A stretch of DNA of 64,000 nucleotides from CAZXGD01 sp046350455 (GCA_046350455.1 JAXMAM010000009.1:1-64000); one strand, 5' to 3'. Numbered from the stretch's first letter, positions 8,319 through 18,787 are shown. The notes: generated by a model from the sequence alone, not told the origin. Numbers and translations: made by a program.

Positions 8319-9713
8319 ATGTCAGACCAACCATCGCCCAACACACCGCCCCTGTCGCCCCCAACCGTCCCCGATGCCGCAGCGGTGGCCGCGCACGCTC
8401 CCGAGCGCAGCTGGGCCACCGCCATCGCGCCGCTCACCCAGAAGCAGCGCCTGCTTCAGCTGGACTTCCTCCGTGGAATCTCGCTGTTCGGCATCCTGGT
8501 GGTGAACATGGGCTTCTTCTTCGACGTGCTGGCCAAGGAGGTGGACCTGGGCTGGCTGGCCACGGCGGACACGTCCACCCGCGTGGTGTGGAGCGTGGTG
8601 CGCGTGTTCTTCACGTTCAAGTTCATCTCGCTGTTCAGCATGATGTTTGGCTTTGGCGTGGCGCTGCAGCTGGACCGCATGGCCAAGTCTGGCGCCAGCC
8701 CGTGGTACTTCGGATTGCGGCGCTTTGGGCTGCTCATCCTCATCGGCTTCCTGCACGGCGTTTTCATCTGGTACGGGGACATCCTCTTTGTGTATGGGTG
8801 CATGGGGCTGGCGCTGCTGCTGCTGCGGCTCCTGCCAACCAAGGCGCTGCTGATCACGGCGCTGGTGCTTGCAGGCCTGCTGGCGCTCTCCTCATTGGCC
8901 CAGGGCGCCCTTGGCGCGGCCTATTCGCCGCGGACAGCAGAGCACGCCACACAGGACGACACCCCTCCCACCTATGTGGATCCGCGGGGAGTCGGAGCGC
9001 TCGCTGACGACATGTTCCAGCCCGGCGGTCCGCGATATCAGGCTGCAGAGCGCCGCGCTGCACAGCAGGGTCCGTGGCTGGATGCTGTGAGCATCCGCGC
9101 GGTGATGTGGGCCACGCTGGCCTTCTTCGCGCCCTTCTCGTACGGCTGGCACCTCCTGTGCATGATGCTGCTGGGAATGTGGGCCTACCGAACCAACTTC
9201 TGGAGCGAATCCAACCGGGCGCTGCGGCGTCGGGTGGCGGTGGTGGGGCTGGGCATTGGATTCCCCTTGGCCATCGGAGGCGTGGTCCTCATGTGGCTGA
9301 CCGACTTCCAGGGGCCCGTGGCAGTGGCCTTGCAAGGCTGCACCATGAACTTGGGTTCGCTGTTCCTGCCTGTGGCGTACGCCGTGGTCATCGGTGGCGC
9401 TGCGCTGTGGCTGCCTCGCGCGCTGGCCAATGCCGTGGCGAGCGCGGGCCGCATGCCTCTTTCGGTCTACTTGTCCGAGTCTGTGTGCGCCACAGCCATC
9501 AGCTACTGGTGGGGCTTCGGCTGCTTTGGAAGCCTGTCCGCTGTGCAGCAGATGGCCTTGGCTGTGGGCCTGTGGTGTGGACTGGTGGTGCTGGCCACCG
9601 TGTGGCTGCGGTACGTGCCCATTGGCCCCATGGAGTACCTGTGGCGCATGGTCAGCTACTGGCGGCTGGACCCGCTGGTGCCTACATCGCGCTCAGATCA
9701 ACCCGCTGGGTGA
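8319..9713 (+). CDS. DUF418-family membrane protein
   Basis: A 464-residue multi-span membrane protein of the YeiB/DUF418 type. It begins with a Pro-rich cytosolic tail and then the family start LDFLRGISLFGILVVNMGFF. Further blocks are the FKFISLFSMMFGFG segment, the RFGLLILIGFLHG...WYGDIL block and the C-terminal Y.PIGPMEYLWRMVSYW, all typical of the family. About ten hydrophobic helices are visible. Members are proposed transporters or membrane acyl-group proteins, without firm biochemistry. It directly follows the histidine kinase. Its last 32 bp overlap, tail to tail, the small gene 9682-9987 on the other strand. Confidence 0.85.
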   Translation: MSDQPSPNTPPLSPPTVPDAAAVAAHAPERSWATAIAPLTQKQRLLQLDFLRGISLFGILVVNMGFFFDVLAKEVDLGWLATADTSTRVVWSVVRVFFTFKFISLFSMMFGFGVALQLDRMAKSGASPWYFGLRRFGLLILIGFLHGVFIWYGDILFVYGCMGLALLLLRLLPTKALLITALVLAGLLALSSLAQGALGAAYSPRTAEHATQDDTPPTYVDPRGVGALADDMFQPGGPRYQAAERRAAQQGPWLDAVSIRAVMWATLAFFAPFSYGWHLLCMMLLGMWAYRTNFWSESNRALRRRVAVVGLGIGFPLAIGGVVLMWLTDFQGPVAVALQGCTMNLGSLFLPVAYAVVIGGAALWLPRALANAVASAGRMPLSVYLSESVCATAISYWWGFGCFGSLSAVQQMALAVGLWCGLVVLATVWLRYVPIGPMEYLWRMVSYWRLDPLVPTSRSDQPAG

Positions 9714-9987
9714 CGCGCTCGTCCGCGGCATGGTCGCGGCGGCGCAGCGACGCAGCATCCAGGCGCCCTGGCAGGCCCTCTGGCCACAGCTCCACTGCCA
9801 CGCTGGCCACCGCCCGGGCCACGCCTTCTGGCGGCACAGCGCCATCTGGGCAGTACAGGTCGTAGTCCTGCCACGACAGCTGCAGGCGCAGCGGCACGCA
9901 CGCGCCAGCACTGGTCAGCACCTGCACCTGGAACTCCCAGCCACCCGGGGTTTCGGTCTCGTGCAGGATCTCCACCAGCGGTTGCAT
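9682..9987 (-). CDS. Small hypothetical protein
   Basis: A 101-residue acidic protein, MQPLVEILHETETPGGWEF..., predicted mostly beta with a central YDLYCPDG motif and no signal peptide or membrane helix. It follows the glycosyltransferase gene by 12 bp on the same strand, which supports it as a real downstream member of that operon. TAGGAT lies 9 bp before the ATG. Its 3' end overlaps the DUF418 gene by 32 bp in antisense. The product is not recognised. Confidence 0.55.
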   Translation of the reverse strand: MQPLVEILHETETPGGWEFQVQVLTSAGACVPLRLQLSWQDYDLYCPDGAVPPEGVARAVASVAVELWPEGLPGRLDAASLRRRDHAADERVTQRVDLSAM

Positions 9988-9999
9988 GCGCGGCGCATC

Positions 10000-11712
10000 C
10001 TACGGCTGCTGCGGCCCGTGCAGCACCACCACGCGTCCATCGCCATGGTCAATCCAGCCGGGCAGCTCCAGCACGCGCTGGTAGCCAGCCTGGCGCAGCT
10101 GTTCATGCACCTTCACAGGCATGGCGCGCGGGTACAGCATCAGGATCCACTGCGGGTGCACCGCCGCCAGCGCCTCTGGCAGGTGCCGGCCGTACGGACC
10201 AGCGCTGGGCATCTCCAGGTCTGATGGCAGGTACCAGCGGTGCACGTCATCTGGCAGGCCGATGGCCAGCGCCCGATCTCCCGGCGCCCGCTGCTGCGCG
10301 ATGTACGCCACGCCCTCGCGCAGCGGCTGGCGCGGTGGCAGCGTGACCACGCTGGCGATCCACGCGCACGCCGCCAGCGCCACCGCCGCCACACCCGCAG
10401 CGCGGTGGCGCGCCAGCAGCCACGCGGCCCCCGCGCCAGCCACCAGCGCCACCGCTGGCAGCACAAAGGTCAGGAAGCGCGCGTACAGCCAGCTGTTGAA
10501 GACCACTGGTGCCAGGAGCGCCACCAGCGCGCCGCCGCCAGCCAGCACCACGCCCAGCGCCAGGCTGCGGTTGCTGCGCACGGCCGCAGCGCCCGCCACC
10601 AGCAGCGGCAGCGCTGCCACGGAGGCCCACCACGTCCACGTGCCGCCCAGCATCTCCAGCATCATCAGGCCCTGGGCGCTCCACAGGGTGGGCTCGTTGC
10701 CTTCGCGCACGCGGAACTCGCTGGCGATGGCCGCCATGTCTGGCAGGGCAGGGGCGTAGAGCGCCAGCGTGAGCAGCGCGCCCACCACCAGGCCTAGGAA
10801 GCCGCCCGCGCAGTCGCGCCGCTCCTCTGGCGTTCGTGCGCGCCACAGCGCCCACGCGTTCCACAGGCCGTGGAAGACCGGCACGCACAGCGTCACCAGG
10901 TGGCTCCACCCGCCCAGCGCGCAGACCACCGCATACTCCGCCCAGCCAGCGCCGCTGCGCACCCGGCGCGCCCAGATCCACGTGGCGGTGGCCAGCGTGG
11001 CGTAGTAGGCCATGAAGGCGTAGCCGCGTGCCTCGGTTGCCTCCAATGCAGCCACAGGCATGAGCGCCATGGCCACTGCTGCGCCGCGGCCCACCGCAGC
11101 GCCGCCAGCCTCGCGCCCCAGCCACCACGCGGCCACGATGCCAAACAGCCCCACCACAAAGCTGGGCAGGCGCAGCGTGACCTCATCCACGCCAAAGAGC
11201 GTCACGCTCACCCAGCTGAGCACGGTCTGCAGGATGTGGTTGGCCTGCGTGTAGTAGTTGCCCATGGCAGCGCCCGGGCCCTCTGCGCCGTAGCCCATGA
11301 AGGCTGCGATCTCGTCGTACCACAGGCTCTGCGTCAGCAGCGGGAGGCGCAGCGCCAAGGCCAGCGCGAACGCAGCGCCCAGCACGCGCCAGTCTGCCTT
11401 GCTGGCGTGCCCAGGCGCAGGGCGCTGGTGCGCGCCGCGGAACAGCCGGTCGCCCCACAGCGCCAGCGCTGCCAGCGCCACGCCCGCCACTGGCGCCAGC
11501 ACGCGCACCAGCTGCGCGCCCTGGCGCGTGGTCTCCAGCACCGCGCCGTTGTTCAGGTGCGTGCGCCCAGCGTGCTCAAAGAAGCCCGTCAGCGCGCTGG
11601 TGGGCACGGCCGCCACGCACACCAGCGCTGCGCCCAGCGTGGCATAGGCCGCGCGCAGGATGGTCAGCAGCCGCACGTGGTGCCGTTCTGGCTGCGCTGG
11701 AGCAGTGGTCAT
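10000..11712 (-). CDS. Glycosyltransferase family 39-like membrane protein
   Basis: A 570-residue integral membrane protein. After TM1 and a loop it has LRLPLLTQSLWYDEIAAF, where the Asp-Glu pair matches the catalytic acidic motif in the first periplasmic loop of GT39/ArnT-like transferases, which use polyprenyl-phosphate sugars. A second conserved-looking block, LRLPSFVVGLFGI, follows, then about ten helices and a C-terminal soluble domain of about 120 residues. The stop of the upstream MFS gene overlaps its start by 4 bp. The acceptor and sugar cannot be read from sequence. I am fairly sure of the superfamily only. Confidence 0.75.
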   Translation of the reverse strand: MTTAPAQPERHHVRLLTILRAAYATLGAALVCVAAVPTSALTGFFEHAGRTHLNNGAVLETTRQGAQLVRVLAPVAGVALAALALWGDRLFRGAHQRPAPGHASKADWRVLGAAFALALALRLPLLTQSLWYDEIAAFMGYGAEGPGAAMGNYYTQANHILQTVLSWVSVTLFGVDEVTLRLPSFVVGLFGIVAAWWLGREAGGAAVGRGAAVAMALMPVAALEATEARGYAFMAYYATLATATWIWARRVRSGAGWAEYAVVCALGGWSHLVTLCVPVFHGLWNAWALWRARTPEERRDCAGGFLGLVVGALLTLALYAPALPDMAAIASEFRVREGNEPTLWSAQGLMMLEMLGGTWTWWASVAALPLLVAGAAAVRSNRSLALGVVLAGGGALVALLAPVVFNSWLYARFLTFVLPAVALVAGAGAAWLLARHRAAGVAAVALAACAWIASVVTLPPRQPLREGVAYIAQQRAPGDRALAIGLPDDVHRWYLPSDLEMPSAGPYGRHLPEALAAVHPQWILMLYPRAMPVKVHEQLRQAGYQRVLELPGWIDHGDGRVVVLHGPQQP

Positions 11713-13256
11713 GCGCGCACATCATCCCCGGATCGGGCATCGTGCGCATGGGCTGCATGGCCTGCATGGCCTGCGGTGCCTGCTGGGCCCGCGCGGTGCG
11801 GAGCCACCGCCGTTGTGTGCTGGTCCTCTCCAGCGCGGTGTGGGTGCTGCCCGGGGCTGCGTGGTTCATGCCCCATGGTGCCTGGCTCTGGCGCCTCGAT
11901 GCTGCCAGCCGAAGGCCGCAGCGCCAGAGGCATGGTGGCCATGGGCTGGGCATCCAGCACGTCTGTCTGCACGCGACGAAGCGGGAAGAAGGCCAGGAAG
12001 CGCAGGAACGCGCTCACCCCAAAGATCCACATGTACGCCGCCATGGCCTGCGGCACCGCTTCCAGCAGCGCCTTGCCAAGCAGGCTGCCGCACGCTGCAG
12101 CAAGGCTGTTCAGCACCAGGTAGAGCGCAAGCAGGCTGGTGCGCTCCTCCTCCCGCAGCGCCTCCAGCGCCAGGAAGAAGAACCCCAGCTCGAACGCCCC
12201 AAACATGGCCCCCGTCAGCCCCTGCAGCGCCAGCAGGTACCAGAAGCTGCCGCTGGCCATCCACAGCAGCGAGAGCGGCACGATGGCAGCCCCGCCGATG
12301 ATGAACAGCCGCCGCGCGCCATGGGTGCGCGCGTACCGGCCCCACAGGGGCGCTGTGGCGCTCTTGGCGGCAAAGCTGGCTGCGATCATGCCCAGAACCT
12401 GCGAGTCGGTGAAGTCCAGCTGCTTGGCCATGTAGGGCACAAAGAAGGGCTGCGCCACCTGCACGGCCACAGTCATCAGGATCATGGAGCCCAGGAGCCG
12501 CCCGTCTGGGCCGCCGCGCACGCGCTGCAGGAACTCCAGGAAGCCCACGCGCCGGTGTGCGCGAACGTCCAGGCCCTTGGCTTCGCTCTGGTGCTTCAGG
12601 AACCACACGCTGCCCAGGCGGCTGAGGCCAGCCAGCACAAAGACAGCGCCAAAGCAGTAGAAGGGGTCCACGTCCACGTCCAGGTGGAACCCCAGCAGCC
12701 GATCGGAGCGCGCTGGATCACCCAGCGCCAGCACCACGCCGCCCACCAGCAGGGCGCCCAGGATGCAGAACTGGTACAGCCTGCTGCGCCAGCCAAAGTA
12801 GGAGGAGCGAATGGCCTTGGGAAAGAGCGCGCCCACCCACGTGTTCCACGCTGGCGCTGCACCCAGGTTGACCGCCCAGTACAGGCTGGCCACTGCAAAC
12901 AGCCACCACGTGGGCATCACGCCCAGAAGCGCTGCCACCACCATGGGCGCAAAGCTCAGGCACTGGATGGTGGCGCAGAGCATGATCCACCGGCGGGGGC
13001 TTCCCAGCTTCTCCACGCCCCACGGGGCACACAGCTGGATGAGCGCGCCTGCCAGCTGCGGGATGGTGGCCACCAGACCGGCCGTGCCCTGGCCCTTGCC
13101 CAGCGCCAGCGCAAAGAGCGGGAAGTTGGTTTCCCCCAGGCCCACCATGAATGCGTGGGTCACACCATCGCCAGCGCAGTAGTACAGGTCGCGGCGAAGC
13201 GTGCTGGGTGGGCGGGTGCGTGCTGTGCCGGGGTCCATGGCAGGGCGCAGGGACAC
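11709..13256 (-). CDS. MFS-type transporter
   Basis: A 515-residue protein with about 12 hydrophobic helices arranged in two sixes, separated by a cytosolic loop near residues 215-235. Helix 1 contains HAFMVGLGETNFPLFALALG, and the sequence PLWGRYARTHGARRLF resembles the helix 2-3/8-9 loop motif of the major facilitator superfamily. The C-terminal 70 residues are Pro, His and Ala rich and probably disordered. The called start is GTG 13256; an ATG seven codons later (13238) is equally plausible. The gene overlaps the GT39 gene by 4 bp. A terminator hairpin lies just upstream (13264-13301), so transcription starts between that hairpin and this gene or reads through it. A second MFS gene of similar size occurs at 18942-20339. 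Confidence 0.75.
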   Translation of the reverse strand: MSLRPAMDPGTARTRPPSTLRRDLYYCAGDGVTHAFMVGLGETNFPLFALALGKGQGTAGLVATIPQLAGALIQLCAPWGVEKLGSPRRWIMLCATIQCLSFAPMVVAALLGVMPTWWLFAVASLYWAVNLGAAPAWNTWVGALFPKAIRSSYFGWRSRLYQFCILGALLVGGVVLALGDPARSDRLLGFHLDVDVDPFYCFGAVFVLAGLSRLGSVWFLKHQSEAKGLDVRAHRRVGFLEFLQRVRGGPDGRLLGSMILMTVAVQVAQPFFVPYMAKQLDFTDSQVLGMIAASFAAKSATAPLWGRYARTHGARRLFIIGGAAIVPLSLLWMASGSFWYLLALQGLTGAMFGAFELGFFFLALEALREEERTSLLALYLVLNSLAAACGSLLGKALLEAVPQAMAAYMWIFGVSAFLRFLAFFPLRRVQTDVLDAQPMATMPLALRPSAGSIEAPEPGTMGHEPRSPGQHPHRAGEDQHTTAVAPHRAGPAGTAGHAGHAAHAHDARSGDDVRA

Positions 13257-13263
13257 GCAGCAT

Positions 13264-13301
13264 AGGAAACAGCGCGCAGCGCCTCATGACGCTGCGCGCT
13301 G
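13264..13301 (-). terminator. Rho-independent terminator after the STN-like gene
   Basis: A perfect 12-bp inverted repeat, CAGCGCGCAGCG / CGCTGCGCGCTG, has an 8-base loop (13270-13301) and is followed on the minus strand by TTTCCTAT. It lies 21 bp after the stop of the gene 13323-14471 and separates it from the MFS gene. Confidence 0.7.
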
Positions 13302-13322
13302 CAGTTGGATCAACCAGTGTGC

Positions 13323-14471
13323 CTACTTGCCAGCAGGCGGCGTGGGCTTGGTGGTGGTGTTGCCGTTTGTGGTGCCGGTGCCAGTGGAGGTGCCCTTGCC
13401 AGTGCCGCTGCCAGTGCCAGCTGGCGGGGGTGGCGTGGTCTGCCCATTGGCGGGGCCCTGGGGAATGAATGTGCCGCCACCACCACCCGCTGCACCCGAC
13501 ACGGTCACAGGCGTGAACTTCACGTTCTGCGACACGCCCATAGGCGCTGTCATGGTCACGTAGCGGCCGCGCGGCGTTGGATCTTCCGCCAGCAGCAGGC
13601 CGTAGCCGCCGATCTGGCGCTGGATGTAGTCGGGCGCCCGGACAATCAGGCTGCCTTCGTAGTAGCGAATGTTCGCCACGCTGTCGTCCAGCCAGGCCTC
13701 TGGCTCCACCGTGGTCTTGATGAGGTCCATCAGCTGCTCAGCGCGCTCTTCTGGCTTGCCGCGGTCTGGATCTTCACCTGGCTGGCCAAAGATGTTGCCA
13801 CCTCCGCCGCCACCGCCGTTGCCGCCACCACCGCCGCCGAACCCGCCGCCACCACCGCCGCCAAAGCCGCCGCCACCTCCGTTGCCACCGCCACCACCGC
13901 CGCCGCCCTGCTGACCACCCTGCGAGATGGCCTGCTGCAGGTTGAACTGCGGTGCGTTGGTGAAGTTGGGTGCCTTGAAGAGCAGGTCACGAATGGGGTA
14001 GATGCGCATCTCCTGCGCACCGCGCGCGTTCAGGCGCGCCTTGGGGCCCACTTCCACGTAGCCCTGGCGGAGCTGCCAGGTGCATGGTTCGGTCGAAGCT
14101 TGTTCCAGCATGCGCTCCAGCACGCCAAGCGCCTGGCCGTTCTTCACCTGCAGCGTGATCGGTGCGTCTGGAGTGAGGCCGTCGGATGCGCCTGGATCAT
14201 CGCTCCAGCGGAAGACAATGTCCATGCCCAGCAGCTGCTTCAGGTACGCGAACGCCTCGCGCGCGGGTGTGTTCTGGAAGTCAACCGACACGCCTGTGCG
14301 CAGCAGGGTGCGCAGCATGCCAGCGCGCGTAGCCACCTGCGCCTGCTGCTGTGCAGCGCGCTGCGCCATCACAGCTTGGATGCGGGTGGAAAGATCCTGT
14401 GCGCCTGCCACGGCCGTCAGGACAGCAGGCGCAAGCACCACGAAACCCAGCGAACGGTTGATCCAGCGCAT
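13323..14471 (-). CDS. Secreted Gly-rich protein with secretin/TonB short N-terminal-like (STN-like) domain
   Basis: A 382-residue precursor. ATG 14471 is chosen because GGTGGAG precedes it by 6 bp and it opens a signal peptide (MRWINRSLGFVVLAPAVLTA). Residues 50-150 (VSVDFQNTPAREAFAYLKQLL...ITLQVKNGQALGVLERML) have the beta-alpha-beta pattern of STN or secretin N-domains. A Gly-rich tract of about 45 residues follows (DNA 13790-13915). Then comes another small domain (AEQLMDLIKTTVEPEAW...IRYYEGSLIVRAPDYIQRQI), also like a secretin N-domain. The tail is Gly, Thr and Pro rich. No secretin barrel is present, so it may be a soluble or surface partner. The domain call is by pattern, not search. 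Confidence 0.65.
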   Translation of the reverse strand: MRWINRSLGFVVLAPAVLTAVAGAQDLSTRIQAVMAQRAAQQQAQVATRAGMLRTLLRTGVSVDFQNTPAREAFAYLKQLLGMDIVFRWSDDPGASDGLTPDAPITLQVKNGQALGVLERMLEQASTEPCTWQLRQGYVEVGPKARLNARGAQEMRIYPIRDLLFKAPNFTNAPQFNLQQAISQGGQQGGGGGGGGNGGGGGFGGGGGGGFGGGGGGNGGGGGGGNIFGQPGEDPDRGKPEERAEQLMDLIKTTVEPEAWLDDSVANIRYYEGSLIVRAPDYIQRQIGGYGLLLAEDPTPRGRYVTMTAPMGVSQNVKFTPVTVSGAAGGGGGTFIPQGPANGQTTPPPPAGTGSGTGKGTSTGTGTTNGNTTTKPTPPAGK

Positions 14472-14576
14472 GAGGGTCTCCACCATCTGCCAGCGGGTCT
14501 GGGGCACCCCAGGGCCCCGCAGGCTCCTCAAGAATACGCCTTGGCCTGCCAGAACCGTTCCCCCAAACCGCAGAAA

Positions 14577-16517
14577 TCACGGTGCTGGGGCGGGCTGCGC
14601 AGCAGCTGGCGCGGACTTTTCCGGCCGCGCTGGCTTGGCCAGAACTTCTTGCGCTTCCTGGAGTGCCAGCAACGCCATGGCTTGCGCTGCAGGCTGGATG
14701 AGTGGATCGAAAGGGGCCGCCATGATGGCGCCATCCGCCCGCTCTGGGCTGCGCATGGCATACGCGGTGGGTGTGCCAGCCTGCAGCTGCTGCAGAAACC
14801 GGGCGCCAGCGCGCAGCGACGCCTGTGCCATGGTCAGCCGCTGCACATCGTCTGGCGGCAAGAGTTGCGCCAGCAGCGCCACCACGTGCATGGCGCGCGC
14901 GCTCTGCGCGGTGGCACGGGCGGTGCGTGCGCCAGCCAGTGGGTACGCGCCCCACTCATCCGGCGGCGCGGACGCATCCTGCCCAAGCACCAGCTGAGTT
15001 CCGATGAGCGCGCCCAGTGTGGCCTGCAGGATGGGCTGCTCGGTGGCGTGGTGCTGCGCGCGCTCTGCCAGCAGGAGCCACGGCAGCACCGTGAGCGCGC
15101 TGTTGCCATCCACGCTGCTCCACGCCTTGGTCAGCGCCAGCTCCAAGGCTTGGGCGGGCACCACCTCTGTTCCGGCGGTGGCCAGCGCCGCTGCGGCCGC
15201 CAGCGCCATGGCGCGCTCCGAGGGCCGCACTGCCGCAGCGGGTTCCAGCGCTGCCTTCACGCGCGCCTGGATGGCAGCGGCTGCGTTGGCCGGCCACTGG
15301 CACGTGGTGCCAGCAGCCTTCAGCTCCTGCGCTGCCAGCAGGGCCAGGGCCGATGCAGCCACGTCCTCTGCTGGGTTGTGCTCGCTGGGGTCTACGTCGG
15401 CCAGCTGCTTCAGGAGGGTGCACGCTGCGGACTGGGCTGCCGTGCGCTGCGCCGGGCTCAGCAGCGTGCCGCCAGCGATGCGCGCCAGCGCATACGCCGC
15501 CAGCGCCTGGTCTGCCGCGGGCGCGGCCACCTGGCGGTACTCATCTGCCAGCGGGTCGTAGTTGCCGGGCAGTCCCAGGCGCTGTAGGTCTGCTGCGCCA
15601 GGTGCATCGGGCGGCATGGGTCCGCGGCCGCGCACCAGGTGTCCGGCGATGCGCTGCGCTGTCTGGGCGATGGACGCGTCGCCTGCTCCACCAGGCACCA
15701 AGGAGGGTGCCAGCCGGGTGACCAGCATGGGCGCGCTGGTGGAGCGCAGCTGCACCATGCGAATGGCGGGCACCTGGTACAGCGTGGTGGGAGCGCTGGC
15801 GCGCAGCTCTGCCAGATCCTTGGGTGGCGCGTGAAGCTCTGCCAGCAGCGCCAGCACCGTCCGTGACAGGGGCGCTGCCATGCTGCGCTCCAGCGCGTGC
15901 GAGACGGGCATGTAGCCCCAGGCGTCGCCGTAGCGCAGGGCCAGCCCCTGCATGGCTGGCTGCAGCGCAGACAGGGCGTCCTCGAATGAACTGCCCACCA
16001 GCGGCACGGGCGCGCTGCCAATCTCCAGCTCCAGCGTCAGGCGGGGTAGCGTCTCTGCGGCGCCCAGCGACTTCACGCCTGGGTCGCGCCTGGCCTCCTG
16101 CATGGCAGCGGCCATGGCCGTGCGCAGGTTGCCGTCCGCCGCCTCAATAGCCTTGCCTTCCCCCACAGGGCGGCCGTTGAACCGCAGCACCACCGCAGCA
16201 GCGCGCAGGCCTTCTGGGTCTGCTGCCTGGGCTGGCACAGAACCCTGCTCCAGCCACGCGCGCGCGCTCACCCAGGCCTGCGCCAAAGTGGAGACATCTG
16301 GCTGCGTGCTGCTCGCTGCGGGGGCTGTCTGCGTGGTCTGGGCTGACTGCGCAGGTTGCGCGCGCTGCGCTGCCTGCGTTGCCTGCGTCCGCGCTGCCTG
16401 CGGTTGCGCCTCATCCTGCGATTGGCCTGGGCGTGCTGCGCTTGGCGTGCTGTGCGCAGCGCTGCAGCACAGCGCCCACGCGGCAGCAGCTACGCATGCA
16501 GCGCGCGCATGCCCCAT
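14577..16517 (-). CDS. Large secreted Ala-rich protein of unknown function
   Basis: A 646-residue precursor. ATG 16517 is preferred because it opens a signal peptide (MGHARAACVAAAAWALCCSA); the open frame continues upstream but without good coding character. A Gln/Ala/Thr-rich linker follows (residues 25-75). Residues 95-240 (VLRFNGRPVGEGKA ... LPRLTLELEIGSAPVPLV ... MPVSHAL) recall the strand and helix order of AMMECR1-like domains; this is weak pattern recognition. The C-terminal 350 residues are Ala-rich helices (QALAAYALARIAGGTL, VAASALALLAAQEL, RAMHVVALLAQLLP) spaced like an alpha/alpha toroid. A Pro/Ala tail ends it. No catalytic residues are evident. The gene is probably monocistronic. 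Confidence 0.6.
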   Translation of the reverse strand: MGHARAACVAAAAWALCCSAAHSTPSAARPGQSQDEAQPQAARTQATQAAQRAQPAQSAQTTQTAPAASSTQPDVSTLAQAWVSARAWLEQGSVPAQAADPEGLRAAAVVLRFNGRPVGEGKAIEAADGNLRTAMAAAMQEARRDPGVKSLGAAETLPRLTLELEIGSAPVPLVGSSFEDALSALQPAMQGLALRYGDAWGYMPVSHALERSMAAPLSRTVLALLAELHAPPKDLAELRASAPTTLYQVPAIRMVQLRSTSAPMLVTRLAPSLVPGGAGDASIAQTAQRIAGHLVRGRGPMPPDAPGAADLQRLGLPGNYDPLADEYRQVAAPAADQALAAYALARIAGGTLLSPAQRTAAQSAACTLLKQLADVDPSEHNPAEDVAASALALLAAQELKAAGTTCQWPANAAAAIQARVKAALEPAAAVRPSERAMALAAAAALATAGTEVVPAQALELALTKAWSSVDGNSALTVLPWLLLAERAQHHATEQPILQATLGALIGTQLVLGQDASAPPDEWGAYPLAGARTARATAQSARAMHVVALLAQLLPPDDVQRLTMAQASLRAGARFLQQLQAGTPTAYAMRSPERADGAIMAAPFDPLIQPAAQAMALLALQEAQEVLAKPARPEKSAPAAAQPAPAP

Positions 16518-16573
16518 AAACCGCAAAGACCGCACAGAGTGTCCGGAGAACCCCACTGGGAGGCCAGAATCGC

Positions 16574-16633
16574 ATGGAAACGAAGCACTTCTGCTGGACA
16601 TGCGCTCGGCTCGGATCACCATACGGATCGTAG
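16574..16633 (+). CDS. Possible 19-residue small ORF (leader-peptide-like)
   Basis: ATG 16574 is preceded by GGGAGG with a 10-bp spacer. The peptide is METKHFCWTCARLGSPYGS and contains a CxxC pair. Its TAG stop (16631-16633) is followed at the next base by the hairpin 16634-16670, an arrangement seen in leader-peptide attenuators. No homology can be judged. It could be chance. Confidence 0.2.
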   Translation: METKHFCWTCARLGSPYGS

Positions 16634-16670
16634 CGCGGGGTTTGAGGCAAGCACTGCTTGCCGCCCCGCG
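16634..16670 (+). repeat. Strong hairpin / palindrome
   Basis: CGCGGGG at 16634 pairs with CCCCGCG ending at 16670. Inside lies GGCAAGCA-C-TGCTTGCC, an 8-bp perfect inverted repeat with a one-base centre (16646-16662). The five unpaired bases TTTGA sit on one side. There is no T-run after it on either strand, so it is not a simple terminator. Confidence 0.5.
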
Positions 16671-16699
16671 CCACAGGACACCGCGAAGAAGAGAAGCCC

Positions 16700-16801
16700 A
16701 TGCGAGCCGTCGCCATTGCAGCCACGCGCGCAGTTTCCCTGGAGGAAAGCACCCGTCGGATCCTCCTGCTTGCTCTTCTGAGCTACCTGGCGCTCTGCTG
16801 A
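16700..16801 (+). CDS. Possible 33-residue small ORF with hydrophobic tail
   Basis: ATG 16700 follows the purine-rich AAGAAGAGAAG. The peptide begins MRAVAIAATRAVSLEES and ends in a hydrophobic stretch ILLLALLSYLALC. It lies between the hairpin 16634-16670 and the hairpins at 16834-16882. It could be a small membrane peptide or chance; no family is recognised. Confidence 0.2.
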   Translation: MRAVAIAATRAVSLEESTRRILLLALLSYLALC

Positions 16802-16858
16802 TTCTCGGATCGCTGACCGCCAGACACTCAAACGCCGTCTCCTTGACGGCGACCTGCT

Positions 16859-16893
16859 GAGCGCGGCCGAAGTGCCGCGCTCGCACTGTTTTT
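16859..16893 (+). terminator. Terminator-like hairpin on plus strand
   Basis: A perfect 9-bp inverted repeat, GAGCGCGGC-CGAAGT-GCCGCGCTC (16859-16882), is followed after six bases by TTTTT (16889-16893). No ordinary gene points into it, which is the main reason to suspect a short plus-strand transcript upstream. The six-base gap to the T-run weakens it as an intrinsic terminator. Confidence 0.45.
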
Positions 16894-16933
16894 GCGCCAG
16901 CGCTGCTGGGCTGCGGTGTGAAGGGCAGCGCCA

Positions 16934-16964
16934 AAGAAAAGACGCCCCGCCGAAGCGGGGCGCC
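16934..16964 (-). terminator. Rho-independent terminator of rpsA
   Basis: Read on the minus strand, a GC stem closes on a TTCG loop (CGCCCCGC-TTCG-GCGGGGCG, 16942-16963), followed by TCTTTTCTTT. It lies about 30 bp after the rpsA stop. A C(UUCG)G-type loop and T-run make this a textbook intrinsic terminator. Confidence 0.88.
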
Positions 16965-16994
16965 TTGGTTCACAGGTGAGATGCCGCGCGAGGA

Positions 16995-18758
<1,764 letters not shown>

Positions 18759-18787
18759 GCTGTCTTTCTAAGGTGCGAAGTTGCCCG

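Larger units (their letters stand above)
16518..16933. other. Intergenic region with palindromes and possible tiny plus-strand unit
   Basis: A gap of 416 bp with no ordinary gene. It must hold the promoter of the minus-strand gene starting at 16517. On the plus strand, in order, are a 19-codon ORF (16574-16633) behind GGGAGG, a strong hairpin immediately after its stop (16634-16670), a 33-codon ORF (16700-16801), a 6-bp hairpin (16834-16850) and a terminator-like hairpin (16859-16893). The structures are visible; a transcript is inferred. Confidence 0.4.
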
